From: G965202665 sp965243835
GTDB lineage: Bacteria > Actinomycetota > Acidimicrobiia > Spongiisociales > Spongiisociaceae
Assembly (NCBI GenBank): GCA_965243835.1
Contig: OZ251578.1
Location: 1,054,001 to 1,118,000, forward strand
Reading direction: 5' to 3'
DNA: 64,000 nucleotides
Shown here: piece by piece, positions 57,887 through 64,000 of the stretch
How the letters are laid out: each line of letters begins with the position of its first letter
Numbering within the stretch: position 1 is the stretch's first letter
The notes under the pieces: model-generated
Seen by the model: the letters and a program-made list of their open reading frames with translations, nothing else
The model's database searches: none
Told to the model about the DNA's origin: nothing
Program-made: the position numbers and the translations under genes

Positions 57887-59166
57887 TTAAGATTTTGGAA
57901 CAGGGTTTCTGCCAGTTGCTTTTTTGTAACCCTCGGGAGTTGATAATTCTTCAACAACCCGTTCTATCCATTTTTGATTGTACAGGTATTGTTTGATAGA
58001 GGTTATATATTCACAGTAATTCTGGTCGAGGGATTGGTCCGGTTGCCCCTTTTCCGGTCTTATCTTCAGATACCTTGCTACTTTGGCATGGTCGTTATTA
58101 CTAAATTTGAAAGGGATTCGTTTGAGAACTTCCTTTACGACATCAGATGGCCGTAAGCCGGGTCTTGGGCTTAGGGAAACTTTGGACAATATGACATAAT
58201 TTGTTAATATTTCATGCAAATCATTGGGGACTTCACCGGGCCTCACAAAATACGCAACCGCATCAGGGCTTGTACCGGACGCTGGCACGAACGGGACAAA
58301 AGCTACTCGTAATGAATATGTGTCATCTGTGAGTAACTCCGGTGCTGTTCTTTCTGCCCGACTTAGAATAGTCTGAATTTCGAGAGGCAGATTTGCTTGT
58401 GCTTGTTTTAACGATGCTAATACATCCGGATTGCGAAAACCGGTAGATGCAGTGGCACTGAAAGATATTCCGCCAAGCTATGTTGATCTCCGAACTCGTT
58501 TGTAAGTATCCTTTCAAAGTTGAGAAGACCTGCTTGTGCTTCGGGAATAACCATGATATCGAGTTTCGGAAGGTAGTGATGAGCTACCTTATTTCTAAGA
58601 TCAATCCAGTATCTTATATTTTCCCTTGTGCCCTTATTATCATCTTCTGGCAATACAAGTTTGATGAGTGAGTAGGTATCTAGCACTTTTTCCGTATTAT
58701 CAATCGGAATGAATTGTCCAGATTTGTCTAGATGGCGCCACTCGATTCCGTCGCGTTTAGCCAAAGCAAGCGCGAGGTTGTTCCAGGCGGTCACAAACAA
58801 CAATGAGAAGGTCCCTGTACGAAAGGAGGCGACCGGATCATTCCATACCCGCAGAGCGGACAAGCAAGCCTCCCTGCTGTGCAACAGATGGATTTCCACA
58901 GAGGTCGGGGTTGTTCCTACGGGAGTCTGTCCCAACGAGCGGACTTGGCGTTCCAAGTCTTCAATCCGGTTGGTTTGCTTTGAAGATTTGGTAGTATTAA
59001 TTCCCAAGTGGTTCCAAATAAAGCGGTCGAACCTCCGTCCGTGGGAGCTGCCATCGTTCCAGGTACGGCGTTCCAGCTCGCTTTTTGGAGTGCCGCGTCC
59101 CTGGTCCCACTCCGCGTACAGTCTTCGGGCCAGTGCCTCGTTGTCGTTCTCGATGGGCGGTTCCAT
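57887..59166 (-). pseudogene. DUF3644-like protein gene split by a frameshift
   Basis: The first part (59166 to about 58446) encodes RRLYAEWDQGRG, FRTGTFSLLFVTAWNNLALALAKRDGIEW and YWIDLRNKVAHHYLP, then HSLAEYLSVPLHL. The frame then stops at 58417. Another frame continues the same protein with TGFRNPDVLASLKQAQANLPLEIQ, RVAFVPFVPASGTSPDAVAYFV and ends at 57887 with a normal stop. The join lies at about 58441-58446 and needs one added base, so a single-base deletion has occurred. I recall this architecture as DUF3644, a family of unknown function often in defence-like contexts. The repaired product would be about 426 residues. A sequencing error is the other explanation. Confidence 0.75.
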
Positions 59167-59270
59167 GCCCTATCTTGCCATGAAATTGTTAACATAGGGC
59201 TGCCGGCGAGCCCGTTTTGGCGCGGCGGGCGGGCGGGGGCGGTAATATCGGGCGGGATTAAAGGAGGGTC

Positions 59271-60446
59271 GTGGACCTACTGGAATATCAAGGCAAGCAG
59301 TTCTTCGCCCGGCACGGGATTCCGGTTCCGTCCGGCGGGGCGGCGGACACGGCGGACGAGGCGGTTGCGGCCGCGGAACGGATCGGCTATCCGGCGGTGG
59401 TGAAGGCGCAGGTGCACATCGGCGGCCGGGGCAAGGCGGGCGGCATCAAGGTAGCCGCCGACGCCGCCGCGGCCCGCGTCGCGGCGGCGGACATCCTGGG
59501 AATGGACATCAAAGGCCACCGGGTGGACACCCTGTGGGTGGAGGCCGCCTCCGACGTCGCCGCCGAGTATTACGCCAGTTTCACCCTGGACCGCTCCGTC
59601 CGCCGGCACTTGGGCATCCTTTCCGCCCAAGGCGGGGTGGACATCGAGCAGGTGGCGGAAACCGACCCGGAGGCGATCGCCAAAATCTGGGTGGACCCGC
59701 TGGACGGCCTGGACGAAGAAACCGCCCGGGCGTGGGTGTCCGCCGCCCGCCTGCACCAACAGGTCGAAGAGCAGGCGGTGGACATTCTCCGCCACCTGTA
59801 CTCCGCTTACGTGGAGGGCGACGCCGACTTGGTGGAAATCAACCCGCTCGCCCTCACTTCCGACGGACGGGTGCTGGCTTTGGACGCCAAGGTCAGTCTG
59901 GACGCCAATTCAGTGTTCCGTCATGACGACTACCGGGACTACGACGCCACCCAGCCCCGCGACGAGCGGGAAACCGCCGCCCGGGCCCGCGGCCTGCAAT
60001 ACGTGGGCCTGGACGGGTACGTGGGGGTGATCGCCAACGGGGCCGGGCTGGCCATGAGCACCGTGGACGTGGTGCATCAGGTGGGAGGGGCGGCCGCCAA
60101 CTTTCTGGACATCGGCGGGGGGGCGGATGTGGACACGATGGCCGCCGCCTTGGAGGTGATCAACAACGACCCGGCGGTGCGTTCCATCTTCATCAACATT
60201 TTCGGGGGGATCGTCAAAGGGGAGGTGGTGGCCCAGGGGATACTGGACGCTTTGGAGCGGGTGACGATGCGTTCCCCGATCGTGTTGCGCCTGGACGGGA
60301 CCAACGCCGACCAGGGCCGGGAAATGCTGCAGGGCCGCATGTCCGAAATGTTGCAACTGGCCGATTCCATGCTGGCGGGGGCGGGACGGGCGGTGGCCAT
60401 CGCCCGGGCCGGCCCGGCGGAAACCGGGGGAGGAGGCGGACGATGA
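59271..60446 (+). CDS. sucC: Succinyl-CoA synthetase, beta subunit (ADP-forming type)
   Basis: The 391-residue ATP-grasp subunit forms the TCA-cycle enzyme that makes ATP or GTP from succinyl-CoA. Signatures are MDLLEYQGKQFFARHGIPVP, VVKAQVHIGGRGKAGGIK, ADLVEINPLAL, DAKVSLDANSVFRH, and NGAGLAMSTVDVV...ANFLDIGGGA. GTG start with AAAGGAGGG. Its stop overlaps the sucD ATG by four bases (ATGA). Confidence 0.95.
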   Translation: MDLLEYQGKQFFARHGIPVPSGGAADTADEAVAAAERIGYPAVVKAQVHIGGRGKAGGIKVAADAAAARVAAADILGMDIKGHRVDTLWVEAASDVAAEYYASFTLDRSVRRHLGILSAQGGVDIEQVAETDPEAIAKIWVDPLDGLDEETARAWVSAARLHQQVEEQAVDILRHLYSAYVEGDADLVEINPLALTSDGRVLALDAKVSLDANSVFRHDDYRDYDATQPRDERETAARARGLQYVGLDGYVGVIANGAGLAMSTVDVVHQVGGAAANFLDIGGGADVDTMAAALEVINNDPAVRSIFINIFGGIVKGEVVAQGILDALERVTMRSPIVLRLDGTNADQGREMLQGRMSEMLQLADSMLAGAGRAVAIARAGPAETGGGGGR

Positions 60447-61327
60447 GCATCTGGCTGGACGAAGACAGCCGGGTCGTCTACCAGGGACTGACCGGGCGCC
60501 AGGGCCGTTTCTACGGGTTGCGCAACCGCACGTACGGCACCAACGTGGTGGCGGGCACCCACCCCTCCAAGGCGGGAACCGATGTGGACGGCATCCCCGT
60601 CTTCGCCTCGGTGGGGGAAGCGGCGCAGGCGACGGGGGCCAACGTGTCCTGCGTGTTCATTCCCGCCCCGGGGGTGAAAGAGGCCGTTTTGGACGCGGCC
60701 CAAGGCGGGGTGGAGTTGGCGGTGGTGATCACCGAAGGCGTGCCCGCCCAAGACGAGGCGTGGCTGTTCAACAAACTGCGCCGGGATTACCCGCGCCTGC
60801 GGTTGCTGGGCCCCAACTGCCCCGGTTTGATCAGCCCCGGCAAGGCCAACGTGGGGATCACCGCCGGACACATCGCCCAGCCGGGCGGCCCGGTGGGGAT
60901 CGTCAGCCGCTCCGGGACTCTCACCTACCAGGCCTTGTACGAACTGAAGCAACACGGCATCGGGGTGACCACCTGCGTGGGCATCGGCGGCGATCCGGTG
61001 CCCGGCACCTCCTTCATCGACTGCCTGGCCGCATTTGAGTCCGACCCGGAGACGGAGGCGGTGATGATGATCGGGGAGATCGGCGGCTCGGCCGAGGAGG
61101 AAGCGGCCGAGTTCATCACCGACCATATGAGCAAGCCGGTGGTGGCTTACATCGCCGGGGTGACCGCCCCGCCCGGCAAGAAGATGGGGCACGCCGGGGC
61201 GATAGTTTCCGGAGGCAAAGGCACGGCCGCGGCCAAGATCGAGGCCCTGACCGCGGCCGGGGCCAAAGTGGGGGAAAGCCCCACCGAAGCGGGCGCGCTG
61301 ATGGTGGAGGTGGTGCGCAATCTCTGA
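60443..61327 (+). CDS. sucD: Succinyl-CoA synthetase, alpha subunit
   Basis: The 294-residue subunit binds CoA and carries the phosphohistidine. It shows VYQGLTGRQGRFYGLRNR, VVAGTHPSKAG, LLGPNCPGLISPGKANVGI, SRSGTLTYQALYEL and the active-site GHAGAIVSGGKGTAAAK. It is translationally coupled to sucC. Its last codons contain the ribosome site that appears to serve purH. Confidence 0.95.
   Translation: MSIWLDEDSRVVYQGLTGRQGRFYGLRNRTYGTNVVAGTHPSKAGTDVDGIPVFASVGEAAQATGANVSCVFIPAPGVKEAVLDAAQGGVELAVVITEGVPAQDEAWLFNKLRRDYPRLRLLGPNCPGLISPGKANVGITAGHIAQPGGPVGIVSRSGTLTYQALYELKQHGIGVTTCVGIGGDPVPGTSFIDCLAAFESDPETEAVMMIGEIGGSAEEEAAEFITDHMSKPVVAYIAGVTAPPGKKMGHAGAIVSGGKGTAAAKIEALTAAGAKVGESPTEAGALMVEVVRNL
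61306..61322 (+). promoter_or_regulatory. Ribosome site and ATC start for purH inside the sucD end
   Basis: GGAGGTGGT (about 61306-61314) is a near-perfect Shine-Dalgarno sequence five bases before the ATC at 61320. In this frame there is no ATG, GTG or TTG before conserved PurH residues, and the next TTG (61383) would delete the catalytic N-terminus. The site decides the start in favour of ATC. Confidence 0.55.
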
Positions 61328-62849
61328 GGGGCCGCCGCCCGCGGGCCGGGCCCTGCTGTCGGTTTACGACAAGACCGGGCTTTTGGAACTGGCCGCCGGG
61401 TTGCGGGAGGCGGGTTGGGAGATTCTGGCCAGCGAAGGCACCGCCCGGTTTCTGTGGGAAAACGGAGTAGCGGTTACGGGCCTGGCCGAGTATGCGGATT
61501 CGCCCCCCATCCTGGGACATCGGGTGGTTTCCCTGCATCCGAAGGTGCATGGCGGCCTGCTGGCCGACCGCTCCGACCCCGTCCACCGGGAGGAAATGGC
61601 GGCCCGGGGGATTGAGCCCATCGACTTGGCGGCGGTGAACCTGTATCCGTTTTTCTCCCGCCCGGAGCTGGAAAACATCGACATCGGCGGGTGCGCCCTG
61701 TTGCGGGCGGCCGCTAAAAACTGGAGATGGGTGACGACGCTGTCCGACCCGGCCCACTACCGGCCGGTTTTGGAGGAGATTCGCCGGGAGGGGGCGGCGA
61801 CGGAGGAAACGCGCCGCCGTCTGGCCCGGGACGCCTTCGCACTCACCGCCGCTTACGACGCGGCCGTCGCCAATTGGTGGAACGAAACGGACCCGGACGC
61901 GGAGGCCCCGCCCCCCACCGTTCATTTGGCCTTGCGGAGGGCGGAGACTTTGCGTTACGGGGAGAACCCGGACCAGCCCGCCGCCCGCTACCGACCGATG
62001 GGGGGCGACGACTGGTGGGAGGGGGTTTCCCTGCTGAGCGGCCCCCGGCCCGGTTATCTGAACCTGCTGGACGCGGCCGCCGCCTGGGAGTTGGTTAATA
62101 ACCTGGGGGAGGGGCCGGCGGCGGTAGTCGTCAAACACGCCGACCCGTGCGGAGCGGCCGCGGCCGCATCCCCCGCCGCCGCGTTGCGATTCGCCTATCA
62201 GTGCGATGAGCGGGCCTCCTTCGGGGGGGTGGCGGCCGTGAACCGACCGGTGGATGCGGAAACGGCCGAGGTTTTGGAGAAGTCCCCGCAGGCGGATGTG
62301 GTGATCGCCCCCGCCTACCGGCCGGGAACGGTGGAGCGGATCGCCGCCCGGCGCCGCAACACCCGGGTCTTGCAGGCCCCGCCCCCGCCTCCGTCCGGGA
62401 TGTCCCTGCGGCAGATGCCCGGCGGCTGGGTGGCCCAGTTGCCCGCGCCCGCGGACTTCCCCGGGGAGTGGCGGACGGTGACCCGGCGCGCGCCCTCGGC
62501 GGCGGAGATGGACGACGTCCGGTTGGCGTGGCGGGTGTGCGGGGCCGTTTCCTCCAACGCGGTGGTGCTGGCGGCGGGCGGCGTGGCTTGGGGAATCGGG
62601 GCTGGGCAGCCGGACCGGGTGGGGGCGGCCCGGTTGGCGGCGGAGCGGGCGGCGGGCCGGGCGGGGGGCGGGGCTTGCGCCTCCGACGGCTTTTTTCCGT
62701 TCCCGGACGGGGTGGAGGAGGCGGCCGCGGCCGGGGCGGCGGTGGTGGCGCAACCGGGCGGTTCCATAAACGACCGGGCGGTGATCGAGCGGGCCGACCG
62801 GTTGGGGTTGGCCATGCTGTTCACCGACCGGCGCCGGTTCCGGCACTGA
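61320..62849 (+). CDS. purH: Bifunctional AICAR formyltransferase/IMP cyclohydrolase
   Basis: The enzyme (509 residues from the ATC) performs the last two steps of IMP synthesis. The N-terminal IMP cyclohydrolase has GRALLSVYDKTGLLELA, ASEGTARFL, VVSLHPKVHGGLLADR. The AICAR transformylase half has TLRYGENPDQPAARY, VVVKHADPCGAAAA, RASFGGVAAVNRPV and a final FPFPDGVEEAAAAG...QPGGSINDR. The first conserved residues lie before the first ATG/GTG/TTG, so the start is probably the ATC at 61320, giving MSEGPPPAGRALLSVYDKTG. It overlaps sucD by 8 bases. Confidence 0.9.
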   Translation: MSEGPPPAGRALLSVYDKTGLLELAAGLREAGWEILASEGTARFLWENGVAVTGLAEYADSPPILGHRVVSLHPKVHGGLLADRSDPVHREEMAARGIEPIDLAAVNLYPFFSRPELENIDIGGCALLRAAAKNWRWVTTLSDPAHYRPVLEEIRREGAATEETRRRLARDAFALTAAYDAAVANWWNETDPDAEAPPPTVHLALRRAETLRYGENPDQPAARYRPMGGDDWWEGVSLLSGPRPGYLNLLDAAAAWELVNNLGEGPAAVVVKHADPCGAAAAASPAAALRFAYQCDERASFGGVAAVNRPVDAETAEVLEKSPQADVVIAPAYRPGTVERIAARRRNTRVLQAPPPPPSGMSLRQMPGGWVAQLPAPADFPGEWRTVTRRAPSAAEMDDVRLAWRVCGAVSSNAVVLAAGGVAWGIGAGQPDRVGAARLAAERAAGRAGGGACASDGFFPFPDGVEEAAAAGAAVVAQPGGSINDRAVIERADRLGLAMLFTDRRRFRH

Positions 62850-62880
62850 AGAAACCCTCCGGGGATAGGATGACCCCCTG

Positions 62881-63729
62881 ATGACGGCGACCCTGTTGGA
62901 CGGCAAACGCGTGGCGGCGGCGATCCTGGACGAGGTCCGGGAGCGGGCTGGCGCCTTGGGCCGCCGTCCCGCCTTGGCCACCATCCTGGTGGGTGACGAC
63001 CCGGCTTCCCGCTCCTATGTCCGGTCCAAACGGCGGCGGGCGGGGGAAGTGGGGATCGCCTCCGTCCATAGCGAACTGCCCGCCGATGTCGCGCAGGACG
63101 AGGTGACGGGTTTGATAAGTTCCCTGAACTCCGATCCGGAGGTGGATGGGATTTTGCTGCAACTGCCCCTGCCCGGCGGCTTGGACGGGGAAGCGGCGGC
63201 GATGCGGATCGACCCGGCCAAGGACGCCGACGGATTGCATCCGGCCAACCTGGGGATGATCGTGACGGACCGTCCCGGACTGGTTCCGTGCACCCCGGCC
63301 GGGTGCCTGCGCATCCTGGATTTCTACGACATTCCGGTGCGGGGGGCGGAAGTCGTCGTGGTGGGGCGGTCGTTTCTGGTGGGCCGGCCACTGGCTTTGC
63401 TGCTGGCGGCCCGGGGGACGGACGCCACGGTAACCATCGCCCATTCCCGCACCCGGGATTTGGCGGCGGTGACCCGGCGGGCGGACATCGTGGTGGCGGC
63501 GGTCGGATCGCCGGGAATGATCACCGGAGATTACGTCCGCCCGGGGGCGGTGGTTGTGGACGTGGGCATCAACCGCACCGCCGACGGCCGCCTGGTGGGC
63601 GATGTGGATTACGAGTCGGTCTCCGGAGCGGCGTCCGCCCTGACCCCCGTCCCGGGCGGAGTGGGCCCGATGACGGTGGCCATGCTGATGCGCAACACCA
63701 TACAAGCCGCCGAGCAACGCACCGTCTGA
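62881..63729 (+). CDS. folD: Methylene-tetrahydrofolate dehydrogenase/cyclohydrolase
   Basis: The 282-residue bifunctional enzyme interconverts methylene-, methenyl- and 10-formyl-tetrahydrofolate and so feeds PurH with formyl groups. It contains LATILVGDDPASRSYVRSKRRRAGEVGI with the catalytic Lys, GILLQLPLPGG, DADGLHPANLG, PCTPAGCLRIL, VVVGRSFLVGRPLALLL and PGGVGPMTVAMLMRNT. It follows purH by 31 bases. Start choice is at the ATG matching the family N-terminus. Confidence 0.95.
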   Translation: MTATLLDGKRVAAAILDEVRERAGALGRRPALATILVGDDPASRSYVRSKRRRAGEVGIASVHSELPADVAQDEVTGLISSLNSDPEVDGILLQLPLPGGLDGEAAAMRIDPAKDADGLHPANLGMIVTDRPGLVPCTPAGCLRILDFYDIPVRGAEVVVVGRSFLVGRPLALLLAARGTDATVTIAHSRTRDLAAVTRRADIVVAAVGSPGMITGDYVRPGAVVVDVGINRTADGRLVGDVDYESVSGAASALTPVPGGVGPMTVAMLMRNTIQAAEQRTV

Positions 63730-63755
63730 CGGAAGCTGCGGTTTCCCGATTATCC

Positions 63756-64000
63756 TCAGTCCAAAGGATCCGCCGACCCGTCGAACCACGGTCTGCCCTC
63801 CACACCCTCAACCACGAACCTGCTCCCATTCCAAACCGTTTTGATGCATTTCCCGATTATCCGCCAGTTGGAATACTCTTTCCACCCGACGGCTTCTTCT
63901 CCGTAGGGACGTAGCAATCTGATGTCATAGTCGTAATCTCCTTCTCTTTCCCGTCGGGTTTGTATGCTGGCCGGGGCGGGGCATCCCCGGAAGGTAGACG
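63756..64000 (-). CDS. Unknown protein, partial (extends beyond right edge)
   Basis: A minus-strand frame is open from the right edge to a TGA at 63758-63756. Its last residues include YDIRLLRPYGEEAVGWKEY and, further on, RPWFDGSADPLD, a Trp-rich sequence with natural-looking composition. It converges on folD. The N-terminus lies outside, and I do not recognise a family. Composition is lower in GC than folD. Confidence 0.4.
   Translation of the reverse strand, partial: STFRGCPAPASIQTRREREGDYDYDIRLLRPYGEEAVGWKEYSNWRIIGKCIKTVWNGSRFVVEGVEGRPWFDGSADPLD

Noticed and set aside
1..64000. tRNA, rRNA, transposase, integrase and att sites
   Set aside because: I looked for them, especially at the borders of the AT-rich islands, and found no convincing cloverleaf, transposase motif or flanking direct repeats.

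Overview
The window is a GC-rich bacterial chromosome segment, most likely from an actinobacterium of the Acidimicrobiia type, although no rRNA is present to prove it. Reasons are the GC-rich codon use, GTG and TTG starts, leaderless promoters, a SepIVA-like coiled-coil gene overlapping coaD, the recG-rsmD-coaD and guaB3-guaA gene orders, and an S-layer-homology (SLH) C-terminus of the type seen in that class. The catabolic genes (formamidase-like, hydantoinase, tartrate dehydrogenase-like, sugar-isomerase-like, CoxG) suggest an organism that scavenges small organic and nitrogenous compounds.

Layout. 0-12.7 kb: a catabolic cluster with a pterin-binding methyltransferase, a decarboxylating dehydrogenase, an alcohol dehydrogenase, two copies of an unrecognised Cys-motif protein, two copies of a fucose/arabinose-isomerase-like protein, RhaM and a DMT transporter. 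An operon of a DNA methyltransferase and a GmrSD-like DUF262/DUF1524 nuclease sits between the duplicated pairs. 12.7-16.3 kb: an orphan antitoxin, a VWA lipoprotein, and a 5'-truncated methyltransferase-HNH gene joined to the tail of a DUF433-type gene. 16.4-22.2 kb: housekeeping genes (ddl, an Lrp-ligand-domain protein, a cold-shock-like protein, recG, rsmD, coaD, sepIVA-like). 22.2-31 kb: one 2841-residue Calx-beta/SLH surface protein whose promoter spacer contains twelve consecutive G residues. 31-40 kb: hydantoinase A/B, a DUF6395-like PP-loop protein with a (GA)13 tract at its 5' end, a formamidase-like protein and a glutamine-synthetase-family enzyme. 40.2-44.4 kb: an AT-rich, tightly coupled four-gene operon ending in a DUF3696-like ATPase, which is the best candidate for an undescribed (probably defence) system. 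44.4-51.4 kb: nuclease, CoxG, MFS, CPBP protease, guaB3 and guaA. 51.4-53.5 kb: an AT-rich three-gene module with a TIGR04255-like protein and a helix-turn-helix protein. 53.5-57.5 kb: pcrA, tal and a B12-binding mutase subunit. 57.5-59.2 kb: a Phd/YefM antitoxin and a frameshifted DUF3644-like gene. 59.3-63.7 kb: sucCD-purH-folD. A partial unknown gene reaches the right edge.

Two themes stand out. First, simple-sequence tracts sit where slippage would switch genes: poly-G between the -35 and -10 boxes of the giant surface protein, and (GA)13 in the 5' coding region of the DUF6395-like gene, which reads out of frame at the present repeat number. A (GGGGA)n tract also precedes one isomerase-like gene. 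Second, AT-rich accessory modules lie between housekeeping genes. Several look damaged (frameshifted, truncated or orphaned), while the 40.2-44.4 kb operon looks intact.
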